The position numbers and the translations under genes are program-made. Under the pieces are notes generated by a model. It searched no databases and was not told where the DNA came from. It saw only the letters and a program-made list of their open reading frames with translations. DNA of 64,000 bases, taken from contig NC_061116.1 in assembly GCF_002878395.1 (NCBI RefSeq), positions 119,760,692 through 119,824,691 of the forward strand, read 5' to 3'. Within the stretch, counting starts at the first letter, position 1. Each line of letters opens with the position of its first letter. This document shows positions 11,971-21,442 of the stretch, one piece after another. This stretch comes from Capsicum annuum (Eukaryota; Streptophyta; Magnoliopsida; Solanales; Solanaceae).

Positions 11971-12099
11971 GTATTTTTTCAAAAAATAAAGGGTATTTTG
12001 ATACTATTTCGCATAGTCAAAGGCATTTTTGGCCCTTTCCCAAAAAAAAAAATGAAATTAAAGAAATGGATGGGGTGGATGATGCTGTCACTTTGGCAA

Positions 12100-13473
12100 A
12101 TCGAATCAGCGGATCAGAATTATTTTAGAATTAGAAAGAAAAAACCGTCGGACTCTGTCTCTCAGTCGTGTTTCCCTCTTCATTCGCAATTCACAATCTC
12201 CCTTTCGAAGATCTGACTCTTTGATCGGAAGCAATAACAGAATTAGAGCTTCATCAGTTGCGAAGGAACTAACACAAAGGTCAATACTCTATGTATACTC
12301 CTCTGTTTATTCACTTGCCTCCTTACATTTTCATAGTTAGACGATTTGTGTTTACTTTCTGAATTTTTCATTTTCCTTGGCAATTGAAATCCAAGCCAAT
12401 TAGGGATGCTTGAAGAGAGAGTGATTCTACTGTTGAAAATAAATGAGCTCCGTTACTAGTTATTTTAGCTTTGACAGTTTGTTTCTGGATCTGTACCTAC
12501 CGATTCATTGCACATAGGTGTTACTGATCAGTCAACTTATTGCCATTTGATATTGGATATCAGTTGCATAAATGAGTATCTTCAACAAATATTTAGAACT
12601 GTTTAAAGTGATCATAGATGAAATAGACTTTAATAATGACGATCCTCTTCTTTTATGAGGTATGGTTTAGAATTGATTGAAAAATTACGGTATGGAGTCC
12701 TTTTCACCTTGCAGTATGCGTTCATAATGTGGTTCACGCAATACACTGAGCCCGCGCCTACAAAGAATCAAGTTATTTAACAATGCCTGTTTTCGTAGGG
12801 ACATATTTAAGCAAAGCAACTATTCTAAAAAGACCGTAGTGGTATCAGAAAGGGATCATCTAACTAGTGGTAGTATTTGCACAGATATGCTCTTGGAGAG
12901 GGGCACGTTTCCTAAACCTTCCTGTCGGCTTTCATCTGATTTCTGATAACTGCATGCCAGAAGTAAGGTCGATGCATCCAAAAAGTGAATTCTTGAAATT
13001 GCAGACGAAAAAACGAAGAATGCATAGAAAGTCTCATGTTTCATATTATCTTTTCCATGTGGGTCGAACTGTTTTAAAGTTAAAAGAAAAAGGTCTGTTT
13101 TAACAGTAAGTTTCAATTAATAATCATTTCCTGTTCAATATAATTGATGTTATTGCCTTTTTCCCTCTAAAACATAATGTTTTTGGTAGATCTAAAGAGG
13201 TTCTTCTGTTATATGGGCGATGAAGTGAACTTTCTACAGAAAATTTTGTTGTAGACAGTGATAAGTCAAGCAGATATTCATGGTAGTTATGTCTGTTTGG
13301 GTGCTCCACTATTGTTCACGCACACTTCTGAGGATCAAGTGTTACTAGCATTTTACATTTGTTCCGCACTGCCTTTAAGGTATACACTAATTGCTTTAAA
13401 TTAGTTTACTGTTTTAATACTGTGTTTCAAATTTGATGTTGTAGGTTCCCATAGCTTCTGTTTGCATTTGGTT
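12100..13473 (+). other. ATG18 5' leader: non-coding exon, intron and start of the second exon
   Basis: After the MULE nest the composition changes to a CT-rich leader (12140-12230, CTCTGTCTCTCAG and similar). A good donor, CACAAAG|GTCAAT, follows at 12279/12280. A poly-pyrimidine acceptor ending GTTGTAG is at 13444, 29 bp before the start ATG. I infer a non-coding first exon ending near 12279, an intron to 13444 and 29 nt of leader in the second exon. The transcription start is not visible as a clear TATA box. Cuts at these sites are predictions without cDNA. Confidence 0.6.
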
Positions 13474-16400
13474 ATGACTACTCTATCATCGCCAAATAGT
13501 TCAACTGTTTCACCTTCTCGAGGAACGATTTCGCCAGCAGCCTTTGGGACATATGAATCTCCCATGCTTGGGGCCTCTCATTCTGGCCATTCTGAACCGG
13601 AGATCAGTGACAGTGATGAAACGGAGCTACACTCTGTATCGTGGAATCAGGATTATAGTTGCTTTGCTGCTGGCACAAGTCGTGGCTTTCGTGTGTATAA
13701 CTGTGACCCTTTCAAAGAGACTTTCAGACGTGATCTGAAAAGTGGTGGATTTAGAATTGTGGAGATGCTGTTCCGATGCAATATTTTAGCACTTGTGGGT
13801 GCTAAAGCCAATACCCAGTACCCTCCTAATAAAGTTATTATATGGGATGACCATCAGAGCCGGTGCATAGGTGAATTTTCATTTAGGTCTGAGGTTCATG
13901 CAGTGAAACTAAGACGGGATTGTATTGTTGTAATTCTTGAGCACAAGATATATGTCTACAATTTGATGGATCTGAAGCTTCTTCATCAGATAGAGACTGT
14001 GGCCAATCCTAGGGGACTTTGCTGCCTCTCACACCATTTAAATACATCTGTATTGGCTTGCCCAGGCCTTCGAAAAGGACAAATCCGAGTTGAGCATTTT
14101 GGCCTGAATATGACAAAGTTAATCAAGGCACATGATTCTCAAGTAGCATGCTTAACCTTGACTATTGATGGGCTGCTTCTTGCAACAGCAAGCACTCGAG
14201 GAACTTTGATAAGACTCTTCAACACCATGGATGGGACTCAGTTGCAAGAGGTACTTTTTTCTCTCATATCTAGGAATTTTGGTGAAGAACTAGATATTCA
14301 AATGGTGATTCGAATGGGTGAGCACAAAGCTAGCTCATTCTTTGCAGCTTTCTTAGTGCAGAATTCTCATAAAAATCAGGCATTGTCATCAACTACTCCT
14401 TTTCCTTTTTTCCTGGATTAGTTTGCTGTGTGTGGAGATTATTTGAGACATGGTAGCATACATACTTGGAAAAAAAGTGTTCTAAGGTCAATAGACATCA
14501 TATTAAGGTCAAAGTATTATGTTCAGAACATAAGTTTATAACTCCGCTTCCTAGTAAAAGAAGTTGATCTTGTGAGGTGCACCATATGGAATGTAATTCT
14601 AGCTGGTAAGGAGTGGTAAGATACTTATTGTCATCTGAACTTAACTTGGTGGTCGTTTCATCTCTAATCCTAGCATAAGAAGGAACATATTAATAGATAG
14701 GATACATAATTGCAAAATGTGAAATAGTTTAATATCAACAAATATTCGCAAATGTTAGCGGTATATTAGTGTAAATAAAAGTTTCCTCTCTATAATAGCA
14801 ACAGTTCACATTATCCAATGTGCTATTAGAGTTGTGGTTCGATTCTTACTATCACCTAGCCTTGAAAAACTCTCCGTGTGTTTGACCAACAAAATGATTC
14901 TGGCCACATGTAATGAGTCGTGTTAGGTATATAGTTAATTTAAAATCTTAAAATTCTAAATTAAGTCTGAGCATTCATATATTTTGATAGAAGCCCTTGT
15001 GTGTAGTTAACATAAAATTAAACCAATGACATGTGTCAATAGGTATGGTGATGGAACAATAAGTGTTAGGGAGTTAAAAAAACTTTGAATGCTCTATTGG
15101 GAGGACATAAGTAAGAGGGGTTTGTGTGTGGGTGTGTGTGGGGGGGGGGGGGGGTAGAGTTAAAGTGTATTGCATGTGGAGAGCGAAAAAGTAGAGGTGA
15201 GAGATGAATGATCTGTGTAAAAAATCCTTCATCAAGATGTGTCCAGTGGAGTGAAGTGCAAACTTTCTCTGTTTGCAAGAGTCAAAGTGAAAGAATTTCA
15301 AAGTGAATTTTTTACTTTGGAATGTGAGGAAGGAGTTTTATTCCATTGCTATTATTAGTAAAAATTATATTGGAACTATTATTTAGTGGGACTATGTGAG
15401 AGTCTATAGGCCATAGGTGAGGGGTCAAATATGGAGGTTTGGTAGGAAGTTTTAGGGTGGATATGGGGCCAAAAGACTCCATAGGTAATTTGGTTGGAGT
15501 TTTCGCGCTATTAGTTATCGGAAAAAAGGTTGGCATATGAGGCATACTCTAGAGAAAATGATGATTATGGGGCAATGTTATACGGTAGTGGATGTTGGGC
15601 CGCTATAATTCGGTATCAACACTTGACTTACTAGTGAAACATATCCACAAGATAAGTGCGGAGAGATGGATGCTAACACAATTGTGCGGTCATACAAGAT
15701 TAAATAAGATAGAAAATGACCGTATTCATCCGAAGGTGCAAGTAGCACACATTGAGGATAAAATGAGAGAAGATTGCTTGTGATGATTTGGTCATGTCCT
15801 GCCTCCAGATGCACCGGTATGTGGGTGTGAAACCATGAGGAATGAGGTGCTAAAAGGGAACGAGGTAGACCTAAAATCATATCAAAGTAATCTGTCTCGT
15901 AAAAACCTACAAGTTCTTGGAATCCATGCAGACTTGGCTAAAGATAGGACACAATGAAATAAAAAAGACCTGGTGTACGCAAGCTGGTCCGAACACCACG
16001 GTTATCAAGAAAAATGAAATAAAAGACGGTTATCAAGAAAAATGAAATAAAAGACCTATATAGGTGATATTAACTAGTTGGGAATATACTTTAGGCGTGT
16101 TAGTACATCCATGTAGTTCTGGTACTTTTCTAGGGGTATTTTTGGTCTTATCATAGATTTAGCTAGCGTTTGGCCATAGATTTTGGATCAGATTTTGAAA
16201 ATTTATCTTCAAATATCTGTTTAGAATTTTGGCCATGAAATTGATCAGATTTGAAAATATGATCTTCAAATATTTTTAGGTTTTCAAAAACTGGCTCAGA
16301 CCAAGTAGAGAAATTTCACACTCACAAAACTTCAAATTTTTTCCAAGTAACTCGTATGTCCAAACACGACTTTTAAGTTTCAAAAATCACAACTTCAAAA

Positions 16401-18764
16401 ACTCAAATTTTCAAGTTTCAACTTCAAAATCTATGGCCAAATGGGAGTATACTAGTAAAAAAACCATAATAGAAGTATGATTATGACATGAGATGAGCTA
16501 AATGGAGAAGCATGTTCAATAAGGAATCATATAACCGACCCAAATTTGTCTGGGACTGAGACATAAACTGTCCACCAATTTATCAATTTTCTACTGGCAT
16601 GTGCAAGACATACTTGGTCAAGGGATGAGAACTCGACATCAAAACTGAGACTTCTACAAACTTCTTATCTTCACAGGGTGAGAGGAGAAAGTCCCAGATG
16701 CTATCTTGATTCCTCTTCACGACTTCAAAAAGTTTTAATTTTTCCTTCTAAATCACATGTAAAAGTACTCTTGAGATGATGTCCAAAAATAGAACTATGT
16801 CAAATTGGATTGGAGAAAGGAGTATAATACTAAGCATTAGACTTGGTATTGCTAAATGGAATGGATCTTTTTGCATCACAATATAGAGTTGCTTGTAGAC
16901 AAAAGAACAACTGGTGACAATGGGAAGAGCTTCAGATTTGACTAATCTATGTATGATGTTGAAAGTTCTGATTCTGTATGTGTGCAGTTTTACTATGAAA
17001 TGTACAGTTCCCATTCACTAGGGGAGGTAATATTTCTCCGGTGTACGTGTCTGATTTCCGGCAGTTGAAAATGGAAGTGCACAATGAACAGGACATCAAG
17101 AGTCGTCTTAGCTTTAAGAATTAATTGTTGTCTGTTGTTTCCAGTTAGTTGGGTCTGATTTAGATTTTTACTCTGCTGCTAGTTTGGTGAGAATCTCTCC
17201 TTTAAGGACCCGTTATGGCCATAGATCTCCCAAGTAGTTTTGGGGAAAAAACTTGGCAAATAATGTTGGGTTATACAATTTGCCATTATTTGTCAAATAT
17301 TTTTGGTAAATAATCCAAATTCCAAAATACTAGAAAAGACTAGTATTTGGGGCAAATTTCATATTTTGGTAACTTTTAAAAGTAAAATATGTTTTCCAAA
17401 TACTTTGACCAAACACATGGTGAAACTTCACCCAAATCTTTACCCAAAAATGACATGCCAAAAATATTTGGGAATCTTGTGAGACAATTAACAAATTTTT
17501 TTGACTTCTAATTGTCTACAAAATATAAAATGGCATTAATGCCCCCTTCTTTGGGTGCTGATTTTGAGATGTTTTCCTCTAGTTTCCTCATTGATTTAAA
17601 GCATGCGTTATATGTGATTCCTTTTCAATATTCGCTGTCCTTTCAGCTAATGTTGATTCTAATTGTGGATTTTGCTGTGTTACCTTTATTCCTTTAGCAT
17701 AGATTGCTTATTCCTTACCTATGCTTTGTCTTAGGTGCGTAGAGGGGTCGACAGAGCGGATATCTGTAGTATCGCTCTATCACCAAATGTTCAGTGGTTG
17801 GTCGTCTCGAGCGACAAAGGTACCATCCATGTATACAGCCTGAGAGTACGTGTTGTTGGGGAGGATGCTGCAGCTGATGCTGCTGTTAGAACTCCAACAT
17901 TGTTAGGTCAAACTTCATCAGCTTCTCTTGATGCACTTATTTCTCCAAGTACTGGAGCCAACCCTGGTTCATCGTTTTCTTTCATGAAAGGTGAGTGTGT
18001 TACAAAATCAAGTGTGCAACCCCAATTAATTTTGCCTGATAACGAATCTTTAGGGTCTCCAGACAGTTTTTACCAGACACAATGACATAAATAGGATTAG
18101 CTAGTGTTTTTAACCAATTTTGTAACATTATGCTGTATTATTCTAACTTCCAACTATGATATGGTTTATTGATCGACTTCTAAAACTGATTTGATGTTCT
18201 CACGAAACACTTACCTTTTTTCCATTGTGGTGAGGTGACTGTCAAAATTTCTGCTGGAGCTTTCTAATTTGATTTCTTTTTTAAATACAAATTTTCAGGA
18301 GTTTTGCCAAAATACTTTAGCTCTGAATGGTCATTTGCTCAATTTCGCTTGCCAGAATGTACCCAGTACATTGCTGCTTTTGGTTCTCAGAACACAATTA
18401 TTACTGCTGGCACTGATGGAAGGTACCTATCACTCTTCTGGCTCAGTATGTCACTCTATTGCAATGTCGGTCAGCAAATTCAATTTAACCTTTTAACATC
18501 TGTTCTTTTGACGCTTTGGGTGGAGACGGGATTTGAAAACTCCCCCACCCCCTACACACCAAAAAGAAACTTAGCATTAGTGCAAGTATTCTGGCATTAG
18601 AACTAAAAAGTTCATACTAATTCCGATAGCCGGATCTCCTTTATCTCACCTCTTGTTGGACTTCTGTCAGTTTCTATAGGTGCAGCTTCGATCCTGTGAA
18701 TGGAGGACAAATGGTACAGCAAGAATATGTCCGCTTTCTGAAAACAGAAAGTAGGCCGAGATAG
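13474..18764 (+). CDS. ATG18: Autophagy-related protein 18 (ATG18a-like), PROPPIN WD40 beta-propeller
   Basis: Four coding exons: 13474-14250, 17735-17990, 18299-18422 and 18680-18764. All have GT/AG borders and matching phases and give 413 aa with no internal stop. ATG18 proteins bind phosphatidylinositol 3-phosphate on the phagophore and, with ATG2, help lipid supply during autophagosome formation. Visible support: a Ser/Thr-rich N-terminus (1-45); WD-type blades such as [29 protein letters not shown] and [17 protein letters not shown]; the blade-5 signature [20 protein letters not shown], then [20 protein letters not shown]; and [10 protein letters not shown] at 260-269, in the position of the lipid-binding [FL]RRG motif. 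Exon 2 then gives [20 protein letters not shown] and exon 3 [14 protein letters not shown]. The ATG at 13474 fits the family N-terminus. Odd points are a 3.5 kb intron full of repeats and V in place of F/L in the RRG motif. The exact paralogue (18a, c, d or e) is uncertain. Confidence 0.92.
15135..15155. repeat. G homopolymer in the ATG18 intron
   Basis: A GTGT tract runs into an uninterrupted run of about 14 G. The length of such a run is unreliable in most sequencing data. Confidence 0.8.
15954..16058 (+). mobile_element. Truncated SINE 3' end with target duplication
   Basis: The SINE 3' motif GTACGCAAGCTGGTCCGAAC with ACGGTTATCAAGAAAA is bracketed by AATGAAATAAAAAAGACCT (15954) and AATGAAATAAAAGACCT (16042), a 17-19 bp target duplication. 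A third partial copy lies between them, because a 28-bp unit starting ACGGTTATCAAG is tandemly doubled at 15998-16053. The motif is shared with the - strand SINE at 23.3 kb. Confidence 0.6.
16161..16455. mobile_element. MITE with TTTGGCCATAGATTTTG inverted ends
   Basis: The left end GCGTTTGGCCATAGATTTTG is repeated inverted at the right (CAAAATCTATGGCCAAATGG). The interior folds back on itself, since both halves carry TTGAAAATTT-like blocks, and there is no coding capacity. The GTTTGGCCAT motif resembles the hAT-type MITE at 36.9 kb. The target duplication is unclear. Confidence 0.65.
17205..17470. mobile_element. Possible second MITE in the ATG18 intron
   Basis: The left edge GGACCCGTTATGGCCATAGA resembles the GGACCCGTTTGGCCATGG end of the 36.9 kb MITE. 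The interior has inverted blocks (TTGGCAAATAA / TTATTTGTCAAA, and CCAAATACTTTGACC). The right end is not clearly defined. Confidence 0.4.
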
Positions 18765-19060
18765 TTTGTTTAAAGAGAAGTACTTTCCTTGTAAATAAAT
18801 CTCAAGTTTGACTCTATTGTGAAAAGAAATGAAACACCACCAGTAAATAAGTAATGTTTGCCGATTAATGTGTATAGAATGGCAAATGTGGCTCTCTCTA
18901 TATTATCTGCTGTGTTTTTTATACTAATGTACTTTATTCTGTGTACTAATACATGGAACTGCTGCATCATCGTCTCTGTTTTTGGTGATTGCTTTCCCTT
19001 TGTTGGATTTTTCTAGAAGGTGGTGTCCTGTTCACGAATATCCAGTGTTTTGCGTTCTTG
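18765..19060 (+). other. ATG18 3' flank
   Basis: No open frame of note was seen. This is presumably the 3' UTR and the gene end; no clear AATAAA lies near the stop codon. A MULE begins at 19070. Confidence 0.45.
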
Positions 19061-19069
19061 TTCATTTAA

Positions 19070-20275
19070 GGGAAAAGGATCAAAAACACCTCTCTATTTT
19101 CATTTATTAGCTAAGTTCGCCCTTAGTTATACTATGAGCAAAATGTATCCGTCGTTATCAAAGTGTAACAAATATATCCCTATTTTTAACACTAATCCAC
19201 CATGACAATTTAAGGCCCCTACATGACCTGATATTTGGATGAAGTGGATGCGATATGGCATGCCAGTAAATTTTATTCTTCAATATTTTTTTTCATCTCA
19301 AATTTTTATCCTTTTTTTTTTTTCCTTTTCTTTCAACAAGAACAAAGCCCATACCGAGTTCACTGAACGAGTAAATACGTCAAATTTGTGCATTCAAACA
19401 TCTTCCTGTAATCTCTGCCACACATTTACAGCTCTCAAGTAAATTTTTATGTACTTTTTTCTCTTGAATAAATACAGAGACTATAATTGTACTCCTATAT
19501 TTTTTAATCTTGTTTTCCAAAATCTTCCTTTACAATTATCAAATACAATTGTTTGCTATAGAGAGACAAAGTATACATATAATAAACATTTTGACTTTTG
19601 GGGTTTTCTTCAATTGCCTGCGTTGAATTGTTGAGAAAATTAAGCGAATGGTATCCTCAAGCAAGGGCAAGGTAGATGCTTAGTCAATCGTCGTCTCCTT
19701 ATCGTGATATCTAAGCACTAGGAACAAATTCTCAATGACTTAATTCAATTGGGTTTCCAAAGCTTTGTTATTGTTGGAGAAAAAGAAAAGGAAAAAGAAA
19801 AGAAGAAAAGGAAAAAAATAAAAATTTGAAATGAAAAAAAATATTGAAGCTAAAAATTTATTAATGAGGTGGTATGTTATGTGGCATCTACCTCATTCAA
19901 ATATAAGGTCATGTGGGACTTTTAAATTGTCATGGTAGGAAGTATTAAAATTAGGGATGGGTTTGTTAACTTTGATAACAGTGGAGGATGTATAGTATAA
20001 CTAAGGCAAACTTACCAACAGCAGTGGTAGCCCAATGGTAAGGGATTGGTCTACCCTACTCAGAGGTCGAGGATTCGACTCTGGGTATGGACAAACACTC
20101 TGTTGGGAGTTCTTCCCCCAAAATGGAGCCCGACGCGGCGCGAATCCGGATATAGTCGGACTCCTAAAAAGCAGGTACTGGACACCAGGGGGTTTAAACC
20201 AAAAAAAAAACAAAAAAAACTAAGGCAAACTTAAGCTAATAAATAAAAGTAAAGGGGTAATTTGACCCTTTTTCC
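19070..20275. mobile_element. MULE-like element D between the two convergent genes, with a SINE in its right TIR
   Basis: The inverted repeats exceed 200 bp: 19070-19300 against 19850-20275 once the SINE is removed. They include TTAGTTATACTAT, CCATGACAATTTAA and TGACCTGATATTTGGATGA / TGACCTTATATTTGAATGA. The flanking 9-mers are TTCATTTAA and TTCATTTGT, 7 of 9 identical. The middle (19340-19790) has no transposase. Its more complex stretch 19600-19790 could be a captured gene piece, but I cannot identify it. Confidence 0.75.
20015..20217 (+). mobile_element. SINE with tRNA-like head and poly(A), intact target duplication
   Basis: A 16-bp perfect target duplication (AACTAAGGCAAACTTA) flanks the insert at 19999-20014 and 20218-20233. 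The head has an A-box-like TAGCCCAATGG and a B-box-like GGATTCGACTC about 35 bp later, the spacing of an internal RNA polymerase III promoter. The 3' end is an A-rich run. The body (CCCGACGCGGCGCGAATCCG) is typical of plant tRNA-derived SINEs. The perfect duplication suggests a fairly recent insertion. It sits within the TIR of MULE D and interrupts it. Confidence 0.85.
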
Positions 20276-20565
20276 TTCATTTGTTCTTTTTGTGGCCTAG
20301 GATGCTATTGTATTTACTACCGTTTCCAGTTCAATAGGTTTCACTGTTGTTTATGACCTTGTACAAGTATAATTTCCTTCAATTGTTCTTTTTGTGGCCT
20401 AGGTTGCTATTGCTTTTCGGTTTGCTTCAGATTTGGCATTCATTCACCCTCCCCCCATTTTTTTTTACAACTTTTCCAGTTCAATATGTTTCACTGATGT
20501 TTATGGCCTTGTACAAGTATTACCAACTTGTGGTTACAAGTATTACCAACTTGTGGTTTAGTATC
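20270..20565 (+). repeat. Tandem duplication next to MULE D
   Basis: A unit of about 105-140 bp beginning CCTTCATTTGTTCTTTTTGT and ending TTGTACAAGTAT is present twice (20274-20370 and 20376-20520). The second copy carries extra sequence. A 20-22 bp unit (TACCAACTTGTGGTTACAAG) is then doubled at 20519-20560. No coding content was seen. Confidence 0.65.
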
Positions 20566-21442
20566 ACTTCTGGGTTTAGGAACCAGTTGATTACTTTTGA
20601 TTAAGGATTCTTTTTGGAAAATGCGGCACTGCTCGATGATCATCATTTGTGTAAAACAGTAAAATAAAAGCATTTCACTTGTATTGCTAAGGACACAGCT
20701 CTAACGTTGAAATATGAATTGCTTTCAGATTAAAAAAAAAAAACAAAGAATAAATCTGCTGGCCTATGCGTACTATTGACGCTTTTTCAGCTCGCATACC
20801 AGTGAGGATTCGAGTAATTCACCTAGGACATTAGAAGTGGAGAAAATTATATGCAATCCCCATGTTTGTGCGTTTCTTCCCACTAATTTACACATTTTCT
20901 TGCATGTTTGAGGGGTCAATCATGAAAAAGAAAAACATTGGTGTATGCTAAAAACAAGCAGTCGATAAAGCAAAACCACCAATTGGGCACAGCTACATAC
21001 CGGCCCAACACCATCACTTCATTTCGATTAGCTGTTGCATCACTTGTATGCTACAAGGAATATACTAGGGTAAAATTTCCACAGATTGAAATGATAAGGA
21101 AGATTTGTACGCGCCCGAAAAAGAAGCAAAATTTTAAATACTATGGTTAAATTTTGTGAGTTACATAACTTTACACGGACCCTTTTTTTTCTTCTGTATA
21201 AACAAAAGTGAACCACAATATGTACTTATATTGTATCTCCCACTAAATCCTCAAAGAAGCCCCTTTCTGCGATCCTCATGGCAACCTTAACAGAGCAACC
21301 CCCAGAATCAGGTGATGTTATAAGTGTAACTCGGCAAGTGATCGAAATGAGGAGAGTGCTATTAGTAGAGGAACACATTTGCTTTGTTGTAACATCGGCA
21401 TTTCCTTTTTTGAGAATGGCAACAGAGGTGTAACATCAAATA
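20566..21442. other. Region between the ATG18 and RING gene ends
   Basis: No gene or defined repeat is visible. The part near 21230-21442 is less AT-rich and probably includes the 3' UTR of the - strand RING gene. No polyadenylation signal can be singled out. Confidence 0.4.

Larger units (their letters stand above)
7113..12041. mobile_element. Outer MULE-like element A, its right TIR split by later insertions
   Basis: The left TIR runs from about 7113 to 7310. Its outer part (CAACTATGCGAAATGG) is repeated inverted at 11985-12041, and its inner part (CATAATTCTATTGGTCATCT) is repeated inverted at 9728-9860. Joining these two right-hand pieces restores the order seen in the left TIR, so elements C1 and C2 (9874-11970) landed inside the right TIR. 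The interior also received element B (7855-9322). The outer flanks are A-runs compatible with a duplicated A-rich target. The interior has a 27-bp repeat unit in about three copies (7360-7435) and no transposase. The right end lies about 100 bp before the ATG18 leader. Confidence 0.7.
15560..16560 (+). mobile_element. RTE-type LINE 3' end in the ATG18 intron, decayed and interrupted
   Basis: In the 15575-15955 frames one reads MLYG-GCWA, CGHTR-NKI, DKMRED and then GHV and RR-RGR remnants. These are the C-terminal end of the RTE reverse transcriptase, also seen at 51.2 kb, with stops and frameshifts. At 16490-16560 the LINE 3' terminus ACCCAAATTTGTCTGGGACT appears. A SINE scrap (15972-16041) and a MITE (16161-16455) split the 3' part. 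It is in the sense direction of the host gene but inside the intron. Confidence 0.65.

Noticed and set aside
12856..13116. Open frames on both strands just before ATG18
   Set aside because: They lie in the inferred 5' UTR intron and have no recognisable protein pattern.
15066..15545. Pro/His-rich minus-strand frames in the ATG18 intron
   Set aside because: They depend on the poly-G and GTGT tracts and are antisense in an intron.
20026..20100. Possible tRNA gene (A and B boxes present)
   Set aside because: The region does not fold into a cloverleaf, no anticodon stem is evident, and it is the head of a SINE with target duplications.
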